The notes under the pieces were generated by a model. That model was not told the origin of the DNA. It worked only from the letters and a program-made list of their open reading frames with translations, and made no database searches. Of a DNA stretch of 64,000 nt, positions 50,847-60,539 are shown piece by piece (position 1 is the first letter of the stretch; every line of letters begins with the position of its first letter). A program made the position numbers and the translations under genes. The stretch comes from Paramoeba atlantica (lineage: Eukaryota > Discosea): contig CDRNVI010000049.1 in assembly GCA_977017575.1 (NCBI GenBank), positions 124,001 through 188,000 of the forward strand. Direction: 5' to 3'.

Positions 50847-51602
50847 ATGACACGTACCTCCCTCCGACACAGTACCCCCTCCACCTGGAGACGGGACTCC
50901 GTTCCCGCCCTCCCCGATTCCACTGTATCCCCCCTCCCCATCATTGCCCCCTCTCTGTTGGCCAGTGATTTCGGTTCCCTCGCACTCGAGGCCGGCCGTA
51001 TCCTGGATTCCGGAGCAGACTGGCTGCACATTGACGTCATGGATGGGCATTTTACCCAAAACCTTGCCTTTGGTCTCCCCGTGATCCAATCTTTGCGAAC
51101 GCACACCGATGCCTTCTTTGACTGCCATCTCATGGTGGAGTACCCTGAGCGGTGGGTGGAGAAATTCGCATCGGCCGGGGCCTCCCAGTTTACGTTTCAC
51201 ATGGAGGCTGCGAGTGAGGTGACCCCGGCAGCGCTGATTGCACAAATTGAGAAAGCCAAGATGCTCCCGTCGGTCGCGATTAAGCCGTTTACCTCGATGG
51301 AGAGGTTGGAGGGTGTGTTGGATAAGGTGCATATGGTCCTGGTGATGACCGTGGAGCCGGGATGGGGAGGACAGGCATTTATTCCCGAGGCATTGAAGAC
51401 GGTGGCTGCAATTCGGAAACGATACCCTGGGCTAAATATTCAAGTCGATGGGGGGATCAATTTGGACACGTTGGTGGCTGCGGCGCAGGCTGGGGCGAAT
51501 GTGATTGTTGCCGGCACGGCGTTGTTTAAGCTTCCCTCCCATGCAGCCAAGGTAGAAACGATTCGAAAGATGAAAGAAATTGTGTCGCAGAATATGAAAT
51601 GA
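50847..51602 (+). CDS. RPE: Ribulose-phosphate 3-epimerase
   Basis: 251 residues from ATG, about 25 longer than usual at the N-terminus (MTRTSLRHSTPSTWRRDSVP: Arg/Ser/Thr-rich, possibly an organelle signal; no C-terminal SKL). Family motifs: IIAPSLLASDFGSL, WLHIDVMDGHF (metal ligands H61 and D63), FFDCHLMVEYPE, VLVMTVEPGWGGQAFI, IQVDGGIN and AGANVIVAGTALF. Role: interconverts ribulose-5-phosphate and xylulose-5-phosphate in the pentose phosphate pathway. The Arg-rich extension could direct it elsewhere, but this is inferred. An upstream C/T tract (50800-50845) likely serves trans-splicing. Confidence 0.95.
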   Translation: MTRTSLRHSTPSTWRRDSVPALPDSTVSPLPIIAPSLLASDFGSLALEAGRILDSGADWLHIDVMDGHFTQNLAFGLPVIQSLRTHTDAFFDCHLMVEYPERWVEKFASAGASQFTFHMEAASEVTPAALIAQIEKAKMLPSVAIKPFTSMERLEGVLDKVHMVLVMTVEPGWGGQAFIPEALKTVAAIRKRYPGLNIQVDGGINLDTLVAAAQAGANVIVAGTALFKLPSHAAKVETIRKMKEIVSQNMK

Positions 51603-52044
51603 GGGTTGTTAGCACGTGCGGGATGACCTGTACAACAGATCTGAAAATCTACAAAATAATAACAATGCACAAATTTCTTTCCTAGTGAGACTTTGGGCGT
51701 TAACTTTTGGTGAAAAAGTTATAAATGGGCAATGACATTCCACATGGGATACACTTTCGAAGATGCGGCGGGCCTGCGATGAAGGCGGTGCGATCTTCTT
51801 ACACTCTAGCGAACTTCTCTGTCATGTTGTGTAAATTTACTTCAGAACATAGGCAACGTGGGAGAGAGATTCTCCGCTCGTCCTACTTTAGTCCTACTTT
51901 ACTGACATGTTCCTCTTAGAGATGTGTACTCTAACCTAGTAAATAACCTATCAAATATGAGCATGTGGCTATGCATAATAATTGTGCAGAATCACTTTCA
52001 GTACACTCCGTGTTTTATTCTGAATTTTTCTCCGTTTTACAAAC
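51603..52044. other. Spacer, no gene called
   Basis: Two short ORFs (64 and 88 codons) lack family features. T-rich tracts at about 52000-52030 precede the La start. Confidence 0.35.
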
Positions 52045-53064
52045 ATGGAAGAAACTGTGGCTCAAAAGCTACTCCGTCAAGTCGAGTTCTACTTCTCCGA
52101 TGTCAATCTCACCCGCGACGCATTCTTCAAGGAACGCATTGCGGAGAATCGATTTGGATACGTACCGCTTTCTGTGATCCTGAAATGTAAAAAGATCGCC
52201 GAACACACACAGGAAATCAGCGTCCTTGCCGATGCTTTAAAGGACAGTACCGAGCTTGCGGTGAACGAGGCAAAGGACGCAGTGAAGCGCGTGAATCCCA
52301 TGCCGGTGTCTCTTGATTTCACTCCACAGACCATTATTATTTTTCCTATTGTCGATGAGCTCACCCAGGAGAAAATTTCGGATGCCACGCAGCGACTGGT
52401 TCCTGAAGCAAAAATTGTGGCAGTGTGGCGAAAACAAAAACGAGATCCCACCACTGCATTTCTGGTGAACATGGCAGAAGTTATACTTCAAGATGCCGAG
52501 ACCGTCGAGGAGCTTTTAAAGAAAATTGAGGCAGGGGAGAAATTTCTCACGCTCTCCTCTACGGAGGACAAAGAACCCGTGCCCGCCCCCAAGGTGATGC
52601 GAAAGACAACGTTTGAAGAACTTAAGAGTAAGTTGGTCGGTGGTTTGCAGAAGAAAAAGAAGAGGGGCGTAGCACCGAGTGTTACAATAGACGATATTCG
52701 GGGATGTGTTTGTTTGCTCTCCGCTTCCGTGCCGCTGGGTGCCATCCGGACAATCAAAGCAAAGCTTTCTGATGAGCTGAAGGAAAAACTTGTTTATGTA
52801 CACGTGCTGGAGGGGGTAAAGGATAAAATGTACATCGTTGCGGCAGATAAAGAAGCTTTACAACAAATGCAAAGCGTGTACTCGAAATGTACGATCCCTA
52901 AGGAGGGAGATGATGAAAAGGAAGGCCCAGAGACCTTAAAAGTATCTGTAGAGGCTGACGAAAAGCTTTTAACTGAAATAGTCGAGGCCCTTGCCAAACG
53001 GTCGCAATATCTGAAAAAGAGTGGTTCTCAAGGTAAATATCAGCAAAAACGAAAACGTCAGTAA
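52045..53064 (+). CDS. LA: La RNA-binding protein
   Basis: 339 residues. The La motif occupies residues 1-80 (LLRQVEFYFSDVNLTRDAFF, GYVPLSVILKCKKI). An RRM follows at about 100-175 (TIIIFPIVDEL, TAFLVNMAEV). A second RRM-like domain lies at about 220-285 (SVTIDDIRGCVCLLSASVP, KMYIVAADKEA). The tail is basic (KYQQKRKRQ), fitting nuclear localisation. Role: binds the UUU-OH ends of new Pol III transcripts and protects tRNA precursors. Length and layout are close to trypanosome La. Complete. Confidence 0.93.
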   Translation: MEETVAQKLLRQVEFYFSDVNLTRDAFFKERIAENRFGYVPLSVILKCKKIAEHTQEISVLADALKDSTELAVNEAKDAVKRVNPMPVSLDFTPQTIIIFPIVDELTQEKISDATQRLVPEAKIVAVWRKQKRDPTTAFLVNMAEVILQDAETVEELLKKIEAGEKFLTLSSTEDKEPVPAPKVMRKTTFEELKSKLVGGLQKKKKRGVAPSVTIDDIRGCVCLLSASVPLGAIRTIKAKLSDELKEKLVYVHVLEGVKDKMYIVAADKEALQQMQSVYSKCTIPKEGDDEKEGPETLKVSVEADEKLLTEIVEALAKRSQYLKKSGSQGKYQQKRKRQ

Positions 53065-53363
53065 TGATCTAAATTATGTTATGATGCGTTCAGTTTTTCT
53101 TCTGAAACTGAAAATGTGTTAGATTTATTGCACGCCCCCAGCTGATTGACCCTTTTGCAGCAAAAGACGTTCCTAACAAGTGCGCTAAAACGGAGCACTC
53201 AGAAACTTCAGTGGACAGCGTTGAAATTGTTTCGATAAGAAAAAAAAATACAAGACTTTCATACAAACGTAATATTGTATAAACTAGAGTTTTTTTATGA
53301 ATTGTTAATTTTTATTACAAGTAATTTTGGGCGTTGATCGAATGTATCACTATCCTTAACAAT

Positions 53364-53597
53364 CTACATTAGTTCTTTACGCTCTAGAATTCGAATGGAT
53401 ACACGTTGCCAAATTGTTTTAGATAATTCTGAGTCGCGAACTTTTTTATTTCTATATTTTCTTCTTTTATAAAAAGGCTCGAACTGACTCACGATTTTTG
53501 CTGCGCGTCTACTCTTAACGTACCGCCAATTCCTGCGGCGTCGTCCGAAAGTTACAAAGTCTGGACCGCAAACGTCGACATCCCTTCTCAGTGTCAT
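53364..53597 (-). CDS. Possible small basic protein on the opposite strand
   Basis: 77 codons from ATG (53597), very rich in Arg/Lys (FGRRRRNWRYVKSRRAAK, FYKRRKYRNKKVRD). The composition fits a small ribosomal or organellar RNA-binding protein. It would be the only credible host gene on the minus strand and overlaps an open frame on the plus strand, so it may equally be an antisense shadow. Confidence 0.22.
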   Translation of the reverse strand: MTLRRDVDVCGPDFVTFGRRRRNWRYVKSRRAAKIVSQFEPFYKRRKYRNKKVRDSELSKTIWQRVSIRILERKELM

Positions 53598-53613
53598 TTT
53601 TTCACATGAACTT

Positions 53614-54687
53614 TTGAAATACACTCCAGAATGTTTTTCTGCATATACTAGATATGTGATCCGAATACGGAAGCCCACTGATTTCAGCCGCTTGGGACTT
53701 CTTTCAAACGTTAATCTTTCAACGCCCCCTGAAGAATGTTCTTCTACCCCATATATTGATACTTCTGCTGACGATCCGTCTTTCTACACATACGAAGGTC
53801 CGTATTGTGTGTCAAGCTGTGAAGCTCGTATGCGGGCTTCCAATGAATTTCTTACGTACGTGATGCGCAATATTTCATATTTTCTCCCTGTAGCAGAAAG
53901 TCTCTGTCGGAGATGGCACTGCAGCGCAATATTGTCTGAGGAATCTACTGCATGTGATGATCTTGCAAAGTACATGCACGATATATCTCCCAGAGCTGCG
54001 ATTGCGTATAAATGTGAGGAAGTCATCGCTCACACTTTGTACGTAGCAAAATGCTGTGTGGCGGGTAAAATACATTGTGGAGATCTCCGGTTTTCTGTTT
54101 CGGATGCTCGGGCCTCGGCCGCTCTGAACACTCTTTTACGAGCTGAGTGCTACTCTGGTGAATACGCTGAACGTCGCATTCCGTGCTTTACGCCTTCTAT
54201 TTCCCTTCCTAGTGCGGATGAGAGTACTGAGAAAATTTATTCGATACAAAAAACATTCCGTATCACAAATTTATGGCGTCGTACTTGGGACGGTCACTTT
54301 AACAAGAACACCATAGAATACTCATGTTTGATTCTAAAACAAAGGATTTTTCTATCTTTAACAAAAGACACTAAAGATTGTCCGCTAATTTTGTCTCAGT
54401 TTTTATCAAGGAAGGAAATCTGCTGTATTTTGCGAGGTTTACCTACTATTGATTACGAAATAGAAATGTGTGGGCCTGACTATAGCGCAACATGTAACAT
54501 ACGAATACCGCGCGGGAAATTACTGTCTTCAATTGGGGACATCGGTCGTAGAAAGGTTGAAGCTCAGCGCAACGCCGCCTTCTCGGCCCTACAGGATATT
54601 TTAAATTTCCCTGAGATGTACGGTTTACACGCTCTTGTATTAGGCGAAAGATATTCTTTGGATGAATTCGAACACGTAGGAGTATGA
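53614..54687 (+). CDS. Unrecognised protein, possible dsRNA-binding-like C-terminus
   Basis: The frame is open from about 53484 to 54687, but the first in-frame ATG is only at 53830 (285 residues); the region before it reads well and may be translated from a start I cannot see. Short upstream ATG frames exist at 53606 and 53630. The C-terminal part contains GDIGRRKVEAQRNAAFSALQ followed by DIL, the pattern of the last helix of a double-stranded RNA-binding domain (G.sKK.AE..AA..AL). The middle is rich in Cys, Arg and Ser. Function unknown; an RNA-related role is a weak inference. Confidence 0.5.
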   Translation: MKYTPECFSAYTRYVIRIRKPTDFSRLGLLSNVNLSTPPEECSSTPYIDTSADDPSFYTYEGPYCVSSCEARMRASNEFLTYVMRNISYFLPVAESLCRRWHCSAILSEESTACDDLAKYMHDISPRAAIAYKCEEVIAHTLYVAKCCVAGKIHCGDLRFSVSDARASAALNTLLRAECYSGEYAERRIPCFTPSISLPSADESTEKIYSIQKTFRITNLWRRTWDGHFNKNTIEYSCLILKQRIFLSLTKDTKDCPLILSQFLSRKEICCILRGLPTIDYEIEMCGPDYSATCNIRIPRGKLLSSIGDIGRRKVEAQRNAAFSALQDILNFPEMYGLHALVLGERYSLDEFEHVGV

Positions 54688-55186
54688 AATGTATACACAA
54701 AACAATGCTACTTTTTTATTCGAATTATTTTTTAATGTATTCTACGCTTAAACCTCTGGACATCATCAAAAGAATACTATTGCGTAGTGTAAATATCGCA
54801 AGACTTTGTTGATCTCATAAAAAATGTTTTTCTTGGATTATTTTTTTGTTTTCTTTTTAGGTCATCTTCAACTTGACACGCTTTTGTACTGTTTCCAAAT
54901 TAATCATTTTATGATGGACATCTACGTTTACATTCACACATATGTACATCTACATTAGATCCAGGCTATTAGTCCAGGCTATTAGATGTCCATCCAGGGT
55001 ATTACTTGTTCTTTTAACTTGCCAGTACTTTTTCTTGCTCCGATGAGCGGTATACAGAATTTTAGCTGCAGATGATGTGGTCTATATTGTAGTCGTTCGA
55101 TAGTTTCGGAAATTTTCATATTTTTCTTTATTGAGGGAGATACTATTCCATCGCTGTCCTATATGAATAGATTTTGGTCTATATTA
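54688..55186. other. Spacer, no gene seen
   Basis: T-rich. It contains a duplicated AGTCCAGGCTATTAGATGTC-type segment near 54960-55005 (ATCCAGGCTATTAG / GTCCAGGCTATTAG / ATCCAGGGTATTA). Confidence 0.45.
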
Positions 55187-57978
55187 CTCCCCCTCTCATT
55201 AATTGATTATAATTATAATTATTGATAATTATAATTATAATTAATAATTATTAATATAAATATTTTATATATTTTATTTATTATTATTAATTAATATAAT
55301 ATATTATATTATATTATTATTATTAATATATTATTATTATTAATTATTAATATATTATTATTAATAATTAATAATTATAGACCTCTAAAACTCATTAAAG
55401 AGTTTGTTTATAGAAATTTAATGAGATTATAATTCTGAGTTGCACTTCTACAATTATAAACCTCAAATTCTTCATTTTTTATCTAGAAAGACACCTGTAC
55501 GACATACTTTGCACTAAAAAATGCTTCAAAGTTGAACGAAGTGTCTCGAAAATCAAGAATTTGAAGTCCATAATAAGAAAAAATCACTTATCGAATCTCA
55601 TTAATAATCATAAACTATAATTATTAAAGAGTGTAAACTATAATTAGAGTGTAAACTATAATTATTGAAGAGTGTGCTAACGGTTCACCTACCTCGGCGC
55701 TTAAGCGCGCTGGGGAACTGGTTAGAGCGGGCGCTTTCTCCAGAGCAGCGAAAATACTCGAAGCCCCTTTGGATCCCCCCGCTAACCCTTCCGCGGCCTT
55801 AGACCAAGCAAGACGCCTCCATCCGACCGGGGGCCCATATACCTCCGGCATGTATCGCTACGACCAAGATGTCCACGGGGCGCTCCCGTCCCCGGCGGAT
55901 GTGGCCCGGAAGGTCCGAGGCTTGGCTCCGCTTCGTGCCCCGGGACCGTCCGGGTGGACCAAGGAGCTACTGGCCCCGGCCCTTATGGAGGATGATCCCC
56001 GGGAATGTGTGACGTGGATTGTCCACGGTATCATTACGAACACCCTCCCTAACTCCATGAGGGAGATACTAACGGGGGCCACCCTTAAACTGTTTTCCAA
56101 ACCGGGTGCCCCAGCGGGGCATCACTCGACCTATCGACCAATTGCCATGGGCGAAGTGTTCCTGAAGCTGGCGGGACTCCTCGCCCTTGAAAGGGTGCGC
56201 GAACACCTCCCAACCGTCTTCCAAGGGCTCCAATTCGGGGCCCAATACACCCAAGGGTGTGAACACATCGTGTACGAGGTGCGCGATCACTTCCGAGACA
56301 GGCCCGACGAGGTTATTGTCGCGGCGGACCTCGAGAATGCCTTAACAGCATCTCGAGGTCAGCTATTTTCAGGGCTATACGGGGGAACCCCAAACTTCTC
56401 CCCCTCGAGGGCATTACCCTTTTCGGATACGGGAAACCCAGCGCTCTTCATCTGGGCGAGGGCAATGTCCTCATGGGCACCATGGGGGTCAAACAGGGAG
56501 ACCCGCTCGCCCTGTTCCTGTTCGCGATCGGGATACAGGGGGTCATCTCTCGAGTGGCGGCCAAATTCCCCAGCTCCTTGAAATTATGGGCTTACCTCGA
56601 TGACGTCACCCTCGCTGGGGAGCCCAAGGTGTGCGGGGAGGCCCTCGATGCCCTCCGAAATCAAAGGTTGAAGCTAAACGCTGCCAAGAGTAAGGTCGCC
56701 ACCCGCCGGGATGACCTATACTCGGCTTTCAAAGGTACCAGAATGGTGCACTCCCCGGGCGGGGTTAAGCTCCTTGGAGCTTATATTGGAGCTTCGGAGT
56801 CGGTTGAGGAGGAATGGGTGTTCTCCAAGGTCCCCAAAGTGGCCTCCTTCCTGGGGAAACTGAAGGACCTCCCCAGGCAATGCGCCTTACCCCTCCTGCG
56901 GCTATGCGGCAGCCCGCGCTGGAATTATATTGTGCGGACGCACGAACCCCTGGTCACCAAGATGGCCAATAAACAAATTGACTGTGCCATCAAGGCGTGC
57001 TCTGAAGCCTTACTCGGAGGGATGGACCCCCTTGGAAAGTCGCCGTTCTCAAATCCCCTTTTTACGGCGGACTTCCTAGGAACCATTCCTTTCGAGCACA
57101 AAGGTGAGGGGCAAAGCCACACATGCAGGGCAAGGCCAAAAACGCCCTCCAAGGCCTCACTCAGGGTACGCCAGCCAAGGAGCTGAGACGCAGCTTCTGT
57201 GAGGCGGCCATCCAGAAGGCCGCCTCGGCCACCCATTTGGTCTGTGTGAGACAGATTCAAAACATCCACTCTACCAAATGGATGAATGCGTGGTGGAACA
57301 GGCCGGAATACTACATGCGGGACACCCGAGTGGGAAACAGCGGCCCGCCTTCGGTACTTGGTCTCCCCGACCTCCGAACCTGAACTACAGTGCGTGTACG
57401 GCGCCACCGTCAGGAACGAGGATTTTTGCGTCCACGCGCTGGACTGCAAGAAGGTCAGGGGCAAGACCCAAGCCTCTCGACATAAAGTAGTTAAGGAAAC
57501 CTTCCGAGACCTCCTAATCAACTATGGTTTCTCCCCAGACCTTTGCGAACCCAGGTTCGACAACGGTCGAGGCCCTGACATATGCTTCCAACTGGGCTGG
57601 AAGCTCGCCGTTGTGGACGTCACCGTGGTCAACCCACTGGCCCCGTCCTACGTAGATAAGGAGGCCGCCCATCCCTCTTATACACTGAGGATGGCGGAAG
57701 GCAACAAGCGCCGCGCCCATGACGAGATGGCGGCCGCCAGATGGATTTTTTCCCCCTGGCCTTCACCACCTATGGCGTGCCTGGCCCCAGAAGGCATCTA
57801 TGGGGTGCCTTGCCATCCAGAAGGGCAATGCCCAGATAGTGCAAGCGGCGGTACAGGATTGGTACCGTCGCGGGGTGTGCTAACTGGGGTAGGAGCGGGG
57901 GGTGAAAATATAATTACGCATCATAGATTATTCAATTATAGTTATAAACTAAAGTGCTCTTATTTATGAGAGGGGGAG
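55187..57978. mobile_element. Stowaway-like TA-flanked element carrying a LINE insertion
   Basis: Tips CTCCCCCTCTCAT and ATGAGAGGGGGAG are exact inverses bounded by TA (55185-55186 and 57979-57980). The tip recalls the CTCCCTC ends of plant mariner/Stowaway elements. Its own sequence is AT-rich, including about 180 bp of almost pure A/T (55195-55380) and three AGAGTGTAAACTATAATT-like units (55627-55675). The CRE-type LINE sits inside, so the AT-rich element was the target. Confidence 0.7.
55673..57914 (+). mobile_element. CRE/SLACS-like LINE, 5'-truncated and frameshifted
   Basis: The coding parts are in order but in changing frames. The first (from about 55676, through LDPPANPSAALDQ to about 56390) holds the RT start: APGPSGWTKELLAP, TYRPIAMGEVFLKLAG and VIVAADLENA. 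The second (about 56473-57110) holds GVKQGDPLALFLFAIGIQG and the RT active site AYLDDVTL. A third piece (57123-57330) is NALQGLTQGTPAKELRRSF. The fourth (57335-57790) is the endonuclease region with a Cys/His knuckle and RFDNGRGPD ... VVDVTVVNP. At least three frameshifts are present, and the C-terminus is partly deleted compared with the copy at 29.9 kb. YLDD and the restriction-like endonuclease place it with R2/CRE-type elements. Confidence 0.87.
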
Positions 57979-57980
57979 TA

Positions 57981-58406
57981 TTTTTTAGGGGGACTAATAG
58001 AATTTTACGTAGACTCCCGAGTACGATATAGTAGAAAGATTTTTTTAGCTAAAGGGAATTTTAGTACACTTCGTATTAATATCTCAGAATAATCTCACTT
58101 CTTCGTAGTAATATCTCATTTTACATGCAATCTTGCATTGAAAATATCACATTCATTTTTCGAAAAATATTCTTTTATCCAGGTAATAATTCGTAAGCTG
58201 CGTAGGATCTTACTTTAGCAAACGATATACGACCGTTCAACTAATTCTTATTTCCACTAATGTTAGGTAAGCTATGGGTAAGCCGATGAAGCATTTCCCT
58301 TTACCGTCACCAAGCAAAGCGAAACGATATTACTACTTCTGCTCCATGCAAGTACAGTGAGCCACTACACATTTTCTAAACTGATCTCCACAAAAGCACA
58401 AGCAAA
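57981..58406. other. Spacer, no gene seen
   Basis: AT-rich with repeated AATATCTCA units (about 58076-58150). It leads into the KREN-like gene. Confidence 0.4.
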
Positions 58407-60236
58407 ATGTTCTTTTCCCGACCACGAAACCTTTTCATGTCCGGATTCTGCAAAGCCTATGACGAGTTCCGCGAGCGCTACGCTCGTTTCGAACTCGCCC
58501 GTAAATCCGAGAACCCCATCTCCTTCAAAGAGGCCATGACGGAGGACCTTAAAAAATCCCGCCACCCCAAACCCAAACGTGTCCGCACCGAGGAGCTCCT
58601 CATCACCACCACCGCCTCCCACATCGAGGCCGGTGGGGAGGTCTCCGAACAGGCCGTCCGCGACCAAACCCCCGCCTCCTTGGTCGCCGGAGGTCAGGCC
58701 ACACTCCAAAAAGGCGCCCCCCTCCCCCAACTCCCCTATCTCACTAAGGAGTTCCTCCTGGAGGCCTCCACCCCCGGCGGGGAGCCCGATGTTTGTATGA
58801 TCTGCAACCACTCCCTTCCCCTCAGCTGGGCGAACCACATCCACACCCCCCAGCACCGTATCACCGCCTCGACCTTTACGATTCTGCTCAACCGACACCG
58901 CGGCCAGGACGTGGACCAAATCTTTCGTGCCTTCACGGGTTCCGCGCTGCTCCACCCCGCGGGGTACTACGTGTGCCCCGAGCTGGTCGGGCAGATTGGG
59001 AGCGTAGCGGATATGGCCATGAAACTCCGTAGCGTGCTGTCCTATTTAAGGCGGGAGAGGGTACTGCAGTACTCGATGAGTTTGGTCGGGATGCGAGCGT
59101 GTTTTGAGCAAATGGAGCGGCTGGGGGATTTGGTGCTGACCCCGATTATTAGTGATGTGTTGGGGTCGATTTTTGATGTGGATACGGAGTATAATTTAAT
59201 GCCGATTCTGGCGCCTGGGTTGTCGAATTCGCAGACACATTATGGTTCGATTACGGATGCGTATTTTACGTCGAATTTGCATTTAGAGTACGCGTTTGAC
59301 CGGCTTGATTTAAGTGAAATCACAGAGATATCCTGCGACTCCAGCCGGTTGGAGGGAAAGGGTAAGGCGGATGTTATGGAGGCCATTCTGGGTGAGCTTC
59401 AGCTCTTCCTGTGGGCTTGTGAGGCTGATCCGGTTTTTGGGGACTGGTCCCAGAGACAGTATGTTGAGGCACATCACCATCCGCTTATTACTTTGGCCGA
59501 ACATGCTAAGAATGTATTAGTCGGACTGGTGGTGCTGGTTTTCATGCGTGTCGTCATCGAAAACTGCGTCCCTATGATGCGAAAATACGAAGAAACGATA
59601 GAAAAGCACTCCAATATGGCCTTGCGGAGGATTCCGAAGTTGGCGACATGTGAATCATATGTTCGCCGTGAATTTCGTCCTGTAATATGCTTAGCTCCAC
59701 ACAGGCCACCGCAGGAAAGAAAAAATGGTTTTTTAAACATGGCTTCAGCAAAGGACGATTGCTCAACTACCTTCCCTAATGTTGACGTAAATAGATGTTC
59801 CTTATTTCGTCCGAGTTCTTGCGCTGGTTATCAACTGGAAAAGTACGTGTCCTGTTCTGAAGGATACTCCACAAAAGAGTTTTCTCACACAATTGGAAAG
59901 GAAAAGAAATTTCAAAATTGCAGCCAGAAGATTGCCATGCAGAACGTCATACAGTCGCATCTTCTTTTTGCTGATTACAAACACTCACCCGCAAAATCCA
60001 CTAATGATACAGATGGTTCTTCTAAAGGAGACCGAAAGTCACCCACATTTTCGGAAGGTTCTTCAAACTCCAATCCGACAACTGAGAAAATACACTCCGC
60101 ACGCCCGCTCTCCGAGACAGAAATTTTATTACCCAAAGATACGGTTTCACAGGTTTCACTTGACGTAATAAGACATAAGGAATTTTTGGATGGTCAAGCA
60201 GCGAGGCGAAATGATGTTTCTGTTGCACAAACATGA
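58407..60236 (+). CDS. U1-like zinc finger / RNase III protein, RNA-editing endonuclease type (KREN-like)
   Basis: 609 residues from ATG. A single U1-type finger lies at C130 and C133 (CMIC), W141, H144 and H150. An RNase III domain follows. Its first signature is FEQMERLGDLVL, with E234, E237 and D241 in the positions of the bacterial E38, E41 and D45. The second is KADVMEAILGE, with D322 and E325 as D114 and E117. All five acidic residues are kept and the spacing is normal. This order (U1 finger, then RNase III) is characteristic of the 20S editosome proteins KREN1-3 and KREPB4-10. Intact catalytic residues favour a cleaving KREN type over the degenerate KREPB type. Residues about 450-609 are Ser/Lys-rich and disordered. 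Site: mitochondrion (inferred). Confidence 0.75.
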   Translation: MFFSRPRNLFMSGFCKAYDEFRERYARFELARKSENPISFKEAMTEDLKKSRHPKPKRVRTEELLITTTASHIEAGGEVSEQAVRDQTPASLVAGGQATLQKGAPLPQLPYLTKEFLLEASTPGGEPDVCMICNHSLPLSWANHIHTPQHRITASTFTILLNRHRGQDVDQIFRAFTGSALLHPAGYYVCPELVGQIGSVADMAMKLRSVLSYLRRERVLQYSMSLVGMRACFEQMERLGDLVLTPIISDVLGSIFDVDTEYNLMPILAPGLSNSQTHYGSITDAYFTSNLHLEYAFDRLDLSEITEISCDSSRLEGKGKADVMEAILGELQLFLWACEADPVFGDWSQRQYVEAHHHPLITLAEHAKNVLVGLVVLVFMRVVIENCVPMMRKYEETIEKHSNMALRRIPKLATCESYVRREFRPVICLAPHRPPQERKNGFLNMASAKDDCSTTFPNVDVNRCSLFRPSSCAGYQLEKYVSCSEGYSTKEFSHTIGKEKKFQNCSQKIAMQNVIQSHLLFADYKHSPAKSTNDTDGSSKGDRKSPTFSEGSSNSNPTTEKIHSARPLSETEILLPKDTVSQVSLDVIRHKEFLDGQAARRNDVSVAQT

Positions 60237-60539
60237 TGATCTTGAACACCTTGAAACGTATCTAGAAAGAGTGTTGTTTCTCATCGTTCTAGAATTTTTG
60301 TCTGATGGCAAATATTCCCGTTCTGCTAAAAAACGAATAGAACATTATCTCAAAGTCTTGTTTCTCTAAGGTACTTGTGCAAGCTTCAAAAGGTAAGAGT
60401 TTAACAGTAGAAGTTTTGTTCGTTGAGAGGTTGAGATGTGATATGATACTATTGTATTAGGATATGGTACACCTTTATTCATATTAGTACACATGCTTGA
60501 TCCCCGTGCACACTCCGAATTAACAGCTACGACTGACAA
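60237..60539. other. Spacer, no gene seen
   Basis: AT-rich, no ORF or repeat of note. Confidence 0.35.

Noticed and set aside
55187-57978. LTR retrotransposon or virus-like element
   Set aside because: No long terminal repeats, protease, integrase or capsid; the RT carries YLDD and is followed by a restriction-like endonuclease, so it is a LINE.
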